A DNA stretch of 64,000 nt from Microvirgula aerodenitrificans DSM 15089 (GCF_000620105.1 NZ_JHVK01000014.1:1-64000); one strand, 5' to 3'; counted from the first letter of the stretch, positions 18,043 to 26,249 are shown. The notes: generated by a model from the sequence alone, not told the origin. Translations and numbers: made by a program.

Positions 18043-18882
18043 CTACAGATCGATCTGACCGCTGCCGACCGGCATCACCCGCCCGCCGACGCGAATCACG
18101 CCGGCGGCGTCCACTTCGAGATCGAGCACATTCGGCCGGTTCAGCGCATGGCCCTGCTCCAGTCGCCAGTGCAGCCCGCGCCGGCCGTCACTGGCCAGCC
18201 AGCCGCCCAGGTTGGCACAGGCCGAGCCGGTGCCCGGGTCCTCGATCACCTGGCCGTTGTGGGTGAAGAACAGCCGCACCGTGGCCACCGCGCCGTCGAC
18301 ATGCCAGACATAGGCCATCGCCGCCCCGGTCACATTGCGGCACAGCGCGTCGATGCCGGCCGCCGACGGCCGGCAGGCCAGCACCGCATCGCGGCTGGTC
18401 AGTTCGATCAGCAATTGCTCGGTGCCGGTATTGACGAATCTTGCATCGCGCAGCGCCCCGGCGCCGAGGCCCAGCATGTCGGCCAGTGCATCCTGCTCGC
18501 CCGTGAACGGGCGCACCTGCGCCGGTTTGGCAGTCAACTGCGCATACCCCCCTTCACCCAGCACAATCGGGAACATTCCGGCCGCCATTTCCAGCCGGAC
18601 CGATGCACTCAGCCCGCGCAACCGCGCCAGTACGGCGGCCGTGCCCAGTACCGGATGGCCGGCGAACGGCAGTTCGTAGCCGGGGGTGAAGATGCGCACG
18701 CGGGCATCGCCCCCCTCGGTGGCCGGAAAAACGAAGGTGGTCTCGGACAGGTTCATCTGCGCGGCAATCGCCTGCATGGTCGTGCTGTCGAGTCCGTCGG
18801 CCGGTTCGAATACCGCCAGCGGATTGCCGCCGAACGGCGTTTCAGCAAAAACGTTGACCAGATGGAAGCGGTAACTCGGCAT
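18043..18882 (-). CDS. PhzF-family isomerase/epimerase-like protein
   Basis: 279 residues. The PhzF family has two diaminopimelate-epimerase-like halves; the named member isomerises a phenazine precursor, but most members are of unknown substrate. Features are the family start YRFHLVNVFAETPFGGNPLAVF, the catalytic Glu in MNLSETTF (Glu47), RIFTPGYELPFAGHPVLGTA (~63-82) and the second half signature GTGSACANLGGWL (~220-232). No phenazine genes are nearby, so a phenazine role is unlikely. It is convergent with dctA. Confidence 0.9.
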   Translation of the reverse strand: MPSYRFHLVNVFAETPFGGNPLAVFEPADGLDSTTMQAIAAQMNLSETTFVFPATEGGDARVRIFTPGYELPFAGHPVLGTAAVLARLRGLSASVRLEMAAGMFPIVLGEGGYAQLTAKPAQVRPFTGEQDALADMLGLGAGALRDARFVNTGTEQLLIELTSRDAVLACRPSAAGIDALCRNVTGAAMAYVWHVDGAVATVRLFFTHNGQVIEDPGTGSACANLGGWLASDGRRGLHWRLEQGHALNRPNVLDLEVDAAGVIRVGGRVMPVGSGQIDL

Positions 18883-19020
18883 GAATGGGCTCCTCGATGG
18901 ATCAGTCCTTCATCATAACGACTTGCCGTGGCCGGATAACCGGAATTCGCCGATTCCTGTAGGGTTTGCGGAACGGCTGGTCTAGGCTGACGAAACAGAA
19001 CTCACATCAAGGGAAACACC

Positions 19021-19287
19021 ATGGGCTGGATTATCACGATACTGGCAGGCGCACTGATCGGCTGGCTGGCCAGCAAGGTGATGGGCACCGATGCCCAGCA
19101 GGGTGCGATCGCCAACATTCTGGTCGGCATTATCGGCTCGGCGCTCGGCAAGTGGATCTTCGGCGATCTGCTCGGCATCGGCTCGGCCTATGCCGCAGGC
19201 GGGTTCTCCATTGCCGGGCTGGTCTTCGGCATCCTGGGGGCTGTGGTGCTGATCTTCCTGCTGAAGATGGTCGGCATATTCAAGTAA
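19021..19287 (+). CDS. YeaQ/YmgE/GlsB-family (transglycosylase-associated) membrane protein
   Basis: 88 residues, three predicted helices (about 3-22, 30-50, 58-86) rich in Gly: [57 protein letters not shown]. The pattern matches the small stress-associated inner-membrane family annotated as GlsB/YeaQ/YmgE; its biochemical role is unknown. A GGGAAA element lies 6-11 bases before the ATG. It is followed by a strong hairpin. Confidence 0.88.
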   Translation: MGWIITILAGALIGWLASKVMGTDAQQGAIANILVGIIGSALGKWIFGDLLGIGSAYAAGGFSIAGLVFGILGAVVLIFLLKMVGIFK

Positions 19288-19291
19288 ATGC

Positions 19292-19320
19292 CGGCGGCCG
19301 GGCTCCTGTCCCGGCCGCCG
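19292..19320 (+). terminator. Terminator hairpin after the YeaQ-like gene
   Basis: CGGCGGCCGGG (19292-19302) pairs with CCCGGCCGCCG (19310-19320); an 11-bp GC stem with a 7-base loop, then CCGTTT. It sits just before the convergent deacetylase gene end. Confidence 0.75.
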
Positions 19321-19329
19321 CCGTTTCAC

Positions 19330-20373
19330 TCAGTGACCGTCGAAGCCGTTCAGCACGCTGACGGCATTCTCGCCGATCGGTCCGACCGCATAGCCGCCCT
19401 CCAGGCAGAACAGCGTCTGCAGGCCCAGCCGGGCCAGCCGGGCGCCGACGGCATGAAAATCGGCCGTTTTCAGCTTGAAGGTCGAGATCGGATCTCCCTC
19501 ATAGGTATCCAGCCCCAGCGACACCACCAGCGCATCGGGCCGGAAAGCCGCAATCGCCGTGCACGCCTGTTCCAGCGCCGCCATCCAGGTCGGAACGTCG
19601 CTGCCGGCCGGCAGCGGCAGGTTCAGGTTGCACCCTTCCCCCTCCCCGGCGCCGCGCTCGTCGGCAAACCCCAGATAGAACGGAAACTCGGTGCGCGGGT
19701 CACCGTGGATGGACACGAACAGCACATCGGCACGGTCATAGAAAATCTGCTGCGTGCCATTGCCGTGGTGGTAGTCGACGTCCAGGATCGCCACCCGGCC
19801 CAGCCCGCTGTCGCGCAGATGCTGGGCAGCGATCGCGGCATTGTTGAAGAAGCAGTAGCCGCCAAAGACGTCGGCCGCGGCATGGTGCCCCGGCGGACGG
19901 CACAGCGCGAACGCGGCCCGCTCGCCGGCCAGCAGGCGATCGGCACCGGTCAGGGCGGTCTGCGCCGACCAGTAGGCGGCAGGCCAGGTGCCGGCGGTCA
20001 CCGGCGTGCCGGCGTCCATGGAGAAATAGCCCAGCTGGCCGTCGATGTCCTGCGGCTCGATCTGGCGGAAGCAGCGCGTCGGCCAGATCAGCGGCAGCGC
20101 ATCATAGGTGCGGCCGGTTTTCGAGCGCCGGCTTGGCGCGGTCCAGCGCGACCAGAACGTCTCCAGAAAACGCACGTAGTTGTCGCGATGCACCGCCAGG
20201 ATCGGCGCCTTGCCATGGTCGGTCGGCGCAATGCGCTCGAATCCGGCCCGGTCGACTTCGGCCAGTACCATGTCAGCGCGCGAAGGGTTCTCGAAGCACG
20301 GTTTCAGCGTGCCATCCACCAGTTCGGCATTGCCATGCTGAAGGCGATGTTGCTCGGTGTACACAGTCAGCAT
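19330..20373 (-). CDS. Acetylpolyamine amidohydrolase / class II histone deacetylase-like enzyme
   Basis: 347 residues from the ATG at 20373 (MLTVYTEQH), which gives the family N-terminus; ATGs further upstream add unsupported residues, and GGGAG lies 11 bases before the chosen start. The protein closely resembles Pseudomonas AphA-type enzymes, zinc hydrolases that deacetylate acetylputrescine and acetylcadaverine. Motifs: ELVDGTLKPCFENPSRAD, ALCRPPGHHA with the catalytic His pair, DVDYHHGNGTQQIFY with the zinc Asp and His, SIHGDPRTEFPF, LGLDTYEGDP with the second zinc Asp, and EGGYAVGPIGENAV. No polyamine genes are adjacent, so the substrate is inferred from similarity. Confidence 0.9.
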   Translation of the reverse strand: MLTVYTEQHRLQHGNAELVDGTLKPCFENPSRADMVLAEVDRAGFERIAPTDHGKAPILAVHRDNYVRFLETFWSRWTAPSRRSKTGRTYDALPLIWPTRCFRQIEPQDIDGQLGYFSMDAGTPVTAGTWPAAYWSAQTALTGADRLLAGERAAFALCRPPGHHAAADVFGGYCFFNNAAIAAQHLRDSGLGRVAILDVDYHHGNGTQQIFYDRADVLFVSIHGDPRTEFPFYLGFADERGAGEGEGCNLNLPLPAGSDVPTWMAALEQACTAIAAFRPDALVVSLGLDTYEGDPISTFKLKTADFHAVGARLARLGLQTLFCLEGGYAVGPIGENAVSVLNGFDGH

Positions 20374-20490
20374 CGGAAAAAACACTCCCATAGAGAAACG
20401 GCCACCCGGCGACGCGTCGGCGGCATGCATTCACCCTACGCCACCCGCAGGCAAAATGTGCTGCCCTGGATCAGGAAGCCGGCCCGACGC

Positions 20491-20516
20491 AAAAAACCCC
20501 GCTCGCGGGCGGGGCC
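20491..20516 (-). terminator. Terminator after the cytochrome c peroxidase gene
   Basis: On the minus strand a GC-rich stem (GGGGC arm at 20511-20515 with the CCCCG arm at 20497-20501 and extended pairing) is followed by six Ts (the A-run 20491-20496 on the + strand). Confidence 0.85.
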
Positions 20517-20541
20517 TGTTGCCGGCTGGCCGGTCGACGGG

Positions 20542-21549
20542 TCAGTCGAACGGATGCGGGCGCGGGGTGTTGTCAGCCGACGGCGGCAGGATCGGCATGT
20601 CGATCTTCGGCTGGTCGCCGGTCAGCGTCTTCAGGAAAGCCACGATATTGGCGTTCTCGCTCCTGGTGAACTGCTTGCCGAGCTGCAGCTTGCCCATCGT
20701 GTCCACCGCTTCGGACAGCGTGGCCGCCGCGCCGTCGTGGAAGTACGGGTAGGTCAGTTCGACGTTGCGCAGGGTCGGCACCTTGAAGTTGAAGCGGTCG
20801 GCATCCTTGCCGGTCACCGCGGCACGGCCGATCGCCGGGTTGTCGGTCTTGTACGGCGTGACCAGCCCCATTTTCTGGAACGAGGCGCCACCGACGGCCG
20901 GACCATTGTGGCAGGCCACGCAGCCGCTGTTCTTGAACAGCTGGTAACCGGCCAGTTCCTGGGCGGTCAGCACCTTCTTGTCGCCCTTGAGCCACTTGTC
21001 GAAGCGCGAGTTCGGCGTGACCAGCGTTTCCTCGAACACGGCGATCGCGTCGGTGATGCGGTTGATATCGATCTTGTCCGAACCGTACACCCTGGCGAAT
21101 TCCTGGCGGTACTGCGGGATGGACTGCAGCACGTCGACCGCCAGCGTATGCGTCGACGCCATTTCGCCCGGGTTGGCGATCGGGCCGCCGGCCTGTTCCT
21201 GCAGGTTCTTCGCCCGGCCGTCCCAGAACTGCGCCAGGTTCAGGCTGGAGTTCAGCACCGTCGGCGAGTTGATCGGGCCTTTCTGCCAGTTGTGGCCGAT
21301 CGAGGTCTTCAGGTTGTCCGAACCGCCCATGCTCAGGTTGTGGCAGGAGTTACAGGAGATGAAGCCGGAACGCGACAGCCGCGGATCAAACCACAGCTTC
21401 TTGCCCAGTTCGGCCTTGGCCGGCTGCGTCAGCTTGTACGGGGCGATCGGCTGAATCGGCTCGTCCCCTGCTGCGCTGTCTGCCCATACCCAGCCTGCAG
21501 TCAGCATCACGCTGGCAATCGCGCCAATCTGAAATAGTTTTTTACTCAT
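20542..21549 (-). CDS. Di-haem cytochrome c peroxidase
   Basis: 335 residues. A periplasmic peroxidase that reduces H2O2 with electrons from cytochrome c. The signal peptide (MSKKLFQIGAIASVMLTAGWVWA, cleavage near 23) is followed by two haem-binding motifs: CNSCH at 66-70 (low-potential haem) and CVACH at 210-214 (high-potential haem). Family landmarks include GKKLWFDPRLSRSG, SPTVLNSSLN, FWDGRAKNLQEQAGGP, TLRNVELTYPYFHDG (~267-281) with the distal His/Met region. An FNR-type box at 21656-21669 points to oxygen-responsive control, as known for several proteobacterial ccp genes. Confidence 0.95.
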   Translation of the reverse strand: MSKKLFQIGAIASVMLTAGWVWADSAAGDEPIQPIAPYKLTQPAKAELGKKLWFDPRLSRSGFISCNSCHNLSMGGSDNLKTSIGHNWQKGPINSPTVLNSSLNLAQFWDGRAKNLQEQAGGPIANPGEMASTHTLAVDVLQSIPQYRQEFARVYGSDKIDINRITDAIAVFEETLVTPNSRFDKWLKGDKKVLTAQELAGYQLFKNSGCVACHNGPAVGGASFQKMGLVTPYKTDNPAIGRAAVTGKDADRFNFKVPTLRNVELTYPYFHDGAAATLSEAVDTMGKLQLGKQFTRSENANIVAFLKTLTGDQPKIDMPILPPSADNTPRPHPFD

Positions 21550-21586
21550 TTACGGCCTCCTTGATTCACGACGTCGTACCCAATAT

Positions 21587-21638
21587 CTATTGGCTTATTG
21601 CGCCAATAGCTAGTCCATCCGCATAAAATGCTATTGGC
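21587..21638. promoter_or_regulatory. CTATTGGC inverted repeat plus a third copy upstream of ccp
   Basis: CTATTGGC (21587-21594) and GCCAATAG (21602-21609) form a perfect palindrome with a 7-base spacer; a third CTATTGGC is at 21631-21638. The cluster lies 38-90 bases upstream of the peroxidase start, between it and the FNR-type box. It looks like operator sites for an unidentified regulator. Confidence 0.45.
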
Positions 21639-21655
21639 TTTCAATATGCACAGTA

Positions 21656-21669
21656 TTGACCGAAATCAA
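21656..21669. promoter_or_regulatory. FNR/ANR-type box upstream of ccp
   Basis: TTGAC-CGAA-ATCAA differs at one base from the FNR consensus TTGAT-N4-ATCAA. It is centred about 113 bases upstream of the peroxidase ATG, in an AT-rich gap. This is compatible with low-oxygen activation if the transcription start is about 40 bases downstream. Confidence 0.65.
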
Positions 21670-21765
21670 CAAGCTCAGGCTATCGACCGGATCAGGCAAA
21701 CAGCAAAATCAACACGTTGATTACAAAAGAATTTTTTGTTATAAATTTTTTAAATCACTTCGATT

Positions 21766-21809
21766 AACATTGGCTATCGCCGAATGAAAAAACCGAAACA
21801 GCCAATGTT
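21766..21809. promoter_or_regulatory. Long inverted repeat in the ccp - FlxA-like gap
   Basis: AACATTGGCT (21766-21775) and AGCCAATGTT (21800-21809) are perfect 10-bp arms with a 24-base spacer. They carry the same TTGGC/GCCAA core as the cluster near ccp. The surrounding 21670-21960 is very AT-rich, with no gene seen. Confidence 0.4.
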
Positions 21810-21972
21810 TTACGGCAAATAAACGGCGTTATGCCTGACAGATAAAAAAAAGAATAAATTTGTCCTGACACGCCATTTTTAATTCAATTCTTCATTCTGC
21901 AAAACAGAAAAAATTAAATACCTGGCGCATCCGGTCGATAACAGGCACAACGAATCACAGGACGCACCGGAC

Positions 21973-22344
21973 ATGACCTCGATTTCCGTCAACCTCAGCA
22001 GCTCGGCCTCGTCGACCAGAATGTCGACCGGCGCCACCGACAGCCTCGGCAAGAAGATCGCCGACCTGAAGCAGCAGGTTCAGGATCTGTACAAGCAGGC
22101 GCAGGAACTGAAGGACGCGAAGCTGTCGCCGGCAGAGAAAGAGAAGCAGCAGCGCATCATCGAGGCGTCGATCCAGATGCTGCAGGCCGAAATCGCCCGG
22201 CTGGAGAAGGAACGTGCCAGCCAGGGCAAGCAGGGCGGCACCGAACCGTCCAGGGACCCCAAGCCCGGCACGGAGGTCAAGACACCGACCGCCAGCGTCG
22301 CCAGCCCCTCGAACACCGGCACCCAGGTCGACGACTTCGCCTGA
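21973..22344 (+). CDS. FlxA-like coiled-coil protein
   Basis: 123 residues. It resembles the FlxA-like family: a Ser/Thr-rich N-terminus (about 1-22), then a helix-forming coiled coil of ~55 residues (KKIADLKQQVQDLYKQAQEL ... IQMLQAEIARLEKERAS) and a disordered Pro/Thr-rich tail ending TQVDDFA. FlxA in E. coli is a flagellar-class-regulated gene of unknown function. No flagellar genes are here, so any motility link is unsupported. There is no signal peptide. A palindromic terminator follows at 22370. Confidence 0.7.
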   Translation: MTSISVNLSSSASSTRMSTGATDSLGKKIADLKQQVQDLYKQAQELKDAKLSPAEKEKQQRIIEASIQMLQAEIARLEKERASQGKQGGTEPSRDPKPGTEVKTPTASVASPSNTGTQVDDFA

Positions 22345-22369
22345 GGAGTGTTGCGGAACAGCAGTCCAG

Positions 22370-22397
22370 GCGGCGGATCACGTGATCCGCCGCTTTT
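22370..22397 (+). terminator. Terminator after the FlxA-like gene
   Basis: GCGGCGGATCAC (22370-22381) is followed immediately by its reverse complement GTGATCCGCCGC (22382-22393) and TTTT. The effective loop is the central few bases. Confidence 0.85.
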
Positions 22398-22558
22398 CGT
22401 TTCTGCCCTGCCGTCCGTCACCCGTTGCATCCGCCCCACACCCCGTACAAAAAACACCCCCTCCCGCAAGTGCTTGAACGCAGGCGAAAAACGCGCTGCG
22501 GATATCGTCGTCGGCTGGAAAACCGTTATGTCCATGCCTTGTCATGAACAGACAATGA

Positions 22559-22606
22559 CTACTACAATTTGTGCAACAACTATGAAAACAGCAGCACATA
22601 TTGTGT
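22559..22606 (+). promoter_or_regulatory. Pair of NrdR-type boxes upstream of nrdA
   Basis: Two 16-base sites, 22559-22574 (CTACTACAATTTGTGC) and 22591-22606 (GCAGCACATATTGTGT), match the NrdR consensus ACACWATATAWTGTGT-like motif at about 10 and 12 of 16 positions. Their start-to-start distance is 32 bp, about three helical turns, as in known NrdR targets. The second site lies ~60 bases upstream of the nrdA ATG. NrdR would repress nrdA when (d)ATP is abundant. No nrdR gene is in the window. Confidence 0.65.
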
Positions 22607-22668
22607 AAAAACCTGCCTGGCACGGGTTTTCAGCCGACACAAGCGTCCCAGCAAAGGAGCTCCCAACG

Positions 22669-25449
22669 ATGTCTGTCGCATCCACCGCCTCATACCAGTG
22701 CATCCGTCGCAACGGCGACGTGGTGCCGTTTGCCCCTGACAAGATTTCCGTCGCCCTGAGCAAGGCTTTCCTGGCCGTGCTCGGCAGCGAAGCCGGCGGC
22801 TCCAGCCGCCTGCGCGATGAAGTGGAACACCTGACCGCCACCGTGGTGGCAGCCCTGATCCGCCGCCGCCCGGAAGGCGGCCCGATCCATATCGAAGACA
22901 TCCAGGACCAGGTTGAACTGGCCCTGATGCGCGCCGGCGAGCAGGAAGTGGCCCGCGCCTACGTGCTGTACCGCGAACGCCGCGCCGCCGAGCGCCGCGC
23001 TGCCCGCGAGGCACTGGGCCTGGCCGCCGCCCCCACCCTGCACGTCACCCGTGCCGACGGCAGCCGCGCGCCGCTGGATCTGGACCGGATGGCCACGCTG
23101 GTGCATACCGCCTGCATCGGTCTGGAAGCCGATACCGACCCGGCCGCCATCCTTGGCGACACGCTGAAGAACCTGTACGACGGCGTCAGCGAAGCCGAAG
23201 TCGGCCGCGCCGTGGTCATGTGCGCCCGGCAGATGATCGAGCGCGACCCGGCCTACGACAAGGTCACCGCCCGCCTGCTGCTGGATTCGATCCGCGGCGA
23301 AGTGCTCGGTCGCCATGTGGCGCAGACCGACATGGCCGCGCTGTACGCCGATGCCTTCCCCGGCGCCATCCAGCGCGGCATCCAGGCCGAGCTGCTCGAC
23401 CCGCGTCTGGGCGAATTCGACCTTGCCCGCCTGGGCCAGGCGCTGAACGCCGACGCCGACCTGCAATTCGGCTATCTCGGCCTGCAGACCCTGTACGACC
23501 GCTACTTCCTGCATATCGAAGGCCGCCGCATCGAACTGCCGCAGACCTTCTTCATGCGCGTGGCGATGGGCCTGGCGCTGAACGAAGCCGAACGCAACGA
23601 CCGCGCGATCGAGTTCTACCGCGTGCTGTCCAGCTTCGACTTCATGAGCTCGACGCCGACACTGTTCAACGCCGGCACCCTGCACAGCCAGCTGTCCAGC
23701 TGCTACCTGACCACGCTGGGCGATGATCTGACCGAGATTTTCGACGGCATCAAGGAAAACGCGCTGCTGTCCAAGTACGCCGGCGGCCTCGGCAACGACT
23801 GGACCCCGGTGCGCTCGCTCGGCAGCCATATCAAGGGCACCAACGGCAAGAGCCAGGGCGTGGTCCCGTTCCTGAAGGTGGCCAACGACACTGCCGTCGC
23901 GGTCAACCAGGGCGGCAAGCGCAAGGGCGCGGTGTGCGCCTACCTGGAAACCTGGCACGCCGACATCGAGGAATTCCTCGAACTGCGCAAGAACACCGGT
24001 GACGACCGTCGCCGCACCCATGACATGAACACCGCCAACTGGGTGCCGGACCTGTTCATGCAGCGGGTGATGGAAGACGGCCCGTGGTCGCTGTTCAGCC
24101 CGAGCGAAACCCCGGACCTGCACGATCTGACCGGCAAGGCCTTTGCCCGCCGCTACGCCGAGTACGAAGCCATGGGCGAGCGCGGCGAGCTGCGCGTCTA
24201 CAAGCGCCTGCGCGCGCTGGACCTGTGGCGCAAGATGCTGACCATGCTGTTCGAGACCGGCCACCCGTGGCTGACGTTCAAGGACCCGTGCAACCTGCGC
24301 AGCCCGCAGCAGCACATGGGCGTGGTCCACAGCTCGAACCTGTGCACCGAGATCACGCTGAACACCAGCGACAGCGAAATCGCCGTGTGCAACCTCGGCT
24401 CGGTCAACCTGGCCAACCATATCCGCAATGGCCAGCTCGACGATGCCAAGCTCGCCGGCACCGTGCGCACCGCCATGCGCATGCTGGACAACGTGATCGA
24501 CCTGAACTTCTACCCGGTCGAAAAGGCCCGCAACGCCAATATGCGCCACCGCCCGGTCGGCATGGGCCTGATGGGCTTCCAGGACGCACTGCATGCGCTG
24601 GGTCTGGCCTACGGCTCCGACGCAGCAGTCGAGTTCGCCGACCGTTCGATGGAAAGCATTGCCTACCACGCCTACTGGGCCTCGACCTCACTGGCCGAGG
24701 AACGCGGCACCTACCAGACCTACGACGGCAGCCTGTGGAGCCGCGGCATCCTGCCGCACGACAGCCTCGACCTGCTGGCCGAGTCGCGCGGCGGCTGGCT
24801 GGAAGTCGACCGCTCGACCACGCTGGACTGGGACCGCCTGCGGGCCCGCATCAAGCAGTTCGGCATGCGCAACTCGAACTGCCTGGCCATCGCCCCGACC
24901 GCGACCATCGCCAACATCATCGGCGTGTCGGCCAGTATCGAACCGACGTACAAGAACCTGTTCGTCAAATCGAACCTGTCCGGCGAGTTCACCGTGGTCA
25001 ACGAGTACCTGGTCCGCGACCTGAAGCGTCTGGGGCTGTGGGACAAGGTGATGCTGGCCGACCTGAAATACTTCGATGGCGACCTCGGCCCGATCGAACG
25101 CATCCCGGCCGAGGTGAAAGCCCTGTACGCGACGGCATTCGACCTCGACCCGAGCTGGCTGGTCGAAGCCGCCAGCCGGCGCCAGAAGTGGATCGACCAG
25201 GCACAGAGTCTGAACCTGTACATGGCCGGCGCCTCGGGCAAGAAGCTGGACACGCTGTACAAGCATGCGTGGGTACGCGGTCTGAAAACGACCTACTACC
25301 TCCGCACGCTGGCCGCGACCAGTGCCGAGAAGTCCACCGGTCGTGGCGGCGAGCTGAACGCCGTCCCGGTCGCCGCCCCGCCGGCCGTCCCGGCGACGGA
25401 CATGAAGTTCTGCTCGATCGACAACCCCGACTGCGAATCTTGCCAGTAG
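22669..25449 (+). CDS. nrdA: Class Ia ribonucleoside-diphosphate reductase, alpha subunit
   Basis: 926 residues, start supported by AAAGGAG 9 bases upstream. It reduces NDPs to dNDPs together with NrdB. The N-terminus has an ATP-cone (about 8-100, from CIRRNGDVVPFAPDKI) and a second cone-like repeat (about 123-215, THL-type HVTRADGSRAPLDLDRM), an arrangement known in Pseudomonas NrdA. Catalytic landmarks: SQLSSCYLTTLGDD with the substrate-reducing Cys, SSNLCTEITLNTSDSEIAVCN with the thiyl Cys and its partner, NSNCLAIAPTATIANIIG near 735. The C-terminal redox tail ends C915...C922-E-S-C925-Q. Its last 17 bases belong to a duplicated 47-bp element. Confidence 0.96.
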   Translation: MSVASTASYQCIRRNGDVVPFAPDKISVALSKAFLAVLGSEAGGSSRLRDEVEHLTATVVAALIRRRPEGGPIHIEDIQDQVELALMRAGEQEVARAYVLYRERRAAERRAAREALGLAAAPTLHVTRADGSRAPLDLDRMATLVHTACIGLEADTDPAAILGDTLKNLYDGVSEAEVGRAVVMCARQMIERDPAYDKVTARLLLDSIRGEVLGRHVAQTDMAALYADAFPGAIQRGIQAELLDPRLGEFDLARLGQALNADADLQFGYLGLQTLYDRYFLHIEGRRIELPQTFFMRVAMGLALNEAERNDRAIEFYRVLSSFDFMSSTPTLFNAGTLHSQLSSCYLTTLGDDLTEIFDGIKENALLSKYAGGLGNDWTPVRSLGSHIKGTNGKSQGVVPFLKVANDTAVAVNQGGKRKGAVCAYLETWHADIEEFLELRKNTGDDRRRTHDMNTANWVPDLFMQRVMEDGPWSLFSPSETPDLHDLTGKAFARRYAEYEAMGERGELRVYKRLRALDLWRKMLTMLFETGHPWLTFKDPCNLRSPQQHMGVVHSSNLCTEITLNTSDSEIAVCNLGSVNLANHIRNGQLDDAKLAGTVRTAMRMLDNVIDLNFYPVEKARNANMRHRPVGMGLMGFQDALHALGLAYGSDAAVEFADRSMESIAYHAYWASTSLAEERGTYQTYDGSLWSRGILPHDSLDLLAESRGGWLEVDRSTTLDWDRLRARIKQFGMRNSNCLAIAPTATIANIIGVSASIEPTYKNLFVKSNLSGEFTVVNEYLVRDLKRLGLWDKVMLADLKYFDGDLGPIERIPAEVKALYATAFDLDPSWLVEAASRRQKWIDQAQSLNLYMAGASGKKLDTLYKHAWVRGLKTTYYLRTLAATSAEKSTGRGGELNAVPVAAPPAVPATDMKFCSIDNPDCESCQ

Positions 25450-25572
25450 GCAAGATCGCAGGCGGTGGTTGAGGCGCAGCCACAACCCGGACGCTCCTGC
25501 GACAGCAGGAGCCAGCCCGCAGGGCGCGAATCTTGCCAACAGGCAAGATCGCAGGCGGTGGTTGAGGCGCAG
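25433..25572 (+). repeat. 47-bp direct repeat with nested hairpins at the nrdA 3' end
   Basis: Copy 1 (25433-25479) covers the last codons and stop of nrdA; copy 2 (25526-25572) differs at two bases; the period is 93. Each copy contains an 8-bp stem ATCTTGCC/GGCAAGAT with a 4-base loop (AGTA in copy 1, AACA in copy 2); the two differences lie in the loop. Between them a third stem GCTCCTGC (25493-25500) / GCAGGAGC (25505-25512) has the loop GACA. None has a T-run, so they look more like RNA-processing or REP-like structures than simple terminators. Confidence 0.85.
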
Positions 25573-25658
25573 TTAAGGCACGCAGCCCACGGCGGGCGGA
25601 CAGGTGTATAAGCACAATCGTCACCTGTCTGTTCCCGTCGTCGATTGGAGAGAGCGTC

Positions 25659-26225
25659 ATGAAACGCCTGCTGTTACTGATCTGCTGCCTGACCCTGGCC
25701 GGCTGCGCCACGGTTGCCAAACAACTGAACGGCAGCCTGCAACCGCCGCCCGGCTACGGCTACGCCATCGTGTCGATGACCGCGCTGGCTTTCGAGCCGG
25801 ATGCGAGCTCGATCGAGGCGATTTACGTGCCGGACGGCGCGCCTGGCCGGGGTGGCAACATCCACGCCAGCCTGCTGACCGACTCGGTGTTCGGCGAAGC
25901 CGGCTCGTCGCCGGTCGAAGGCAAGCTGGCCCTGCTGACGCTGCCGCCGGGCAACTACCGCTTTGTCGAGGCCATCGGCTACTACCCGCAGGAGATCGCC
26001 GGCTGGCGTACGCGGCAGATCATCCGGATGCCGATGAGCGCGCCGTTTACCGTGACCGCCGGTCGCGCCGTCTATCTCGGCGAGATCCGGCTCGATCTGT
26101 CGTACCGGCCGGAACTGCTGCTGCGCGACGGCCGCCCGCGCGACTTCGGCCATATCCGCCGCGTCTGGCACGTGGAGGACCTCTCGCCGATCGACGTGCG
26201 GCTGCTCTCCCCCCTTACCCAATAA
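25659..26225 (+). CDS. Hypothetical lipoprotein between nrdA and nrdB
   Basis: 188 residues with GGAGAGAG upstream of the ATG. The N-terminus MKRLLLLICCLTLAGCATV has a lipobox LAGC, so Cys17 should be lipidated. The mature part is beta-rich with no enzyme motif: a Gly/Pro-rich start (QPPPGYGYAIVSM), then FVEAIGYYPQEIAGW and VYLGEIRLDLSYRPELLLRDG. I do not recognise a named family. Its position inside the ribonucleotide reductase locus is odd, since a lipoprotein has no evident link to dNTP synthesis. It is 24 bases from nrdB and probably co-transcribed with it. Confidence 0.8.
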   Translation: MKRLLLLICCLTLAGCATVAKQLNGSLQPPPGYGYAIVSMTALAFEPDASSIEAIYVPDGAPGRGGNIHASLLTDSVFGEAGSSPVEGKLALLTLPPGNYRFVEAIGYYPQEIAGWRTRQIIRMPMSAPFTVTAGRAVYLGEIRLDLSYRPELLLRDGRPRDFGHIRRVWHVEDLSPIDVRLLSPLTQ

Positions 26226-26249
26226 TCGACGTACCCGACAGGAACCGAC

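Noticed and set aside
18001-18045. Possible small gene between dctA and the PhzF-family gene
   Set aside because: The sequence is fully explained as a bidirectional terminator.
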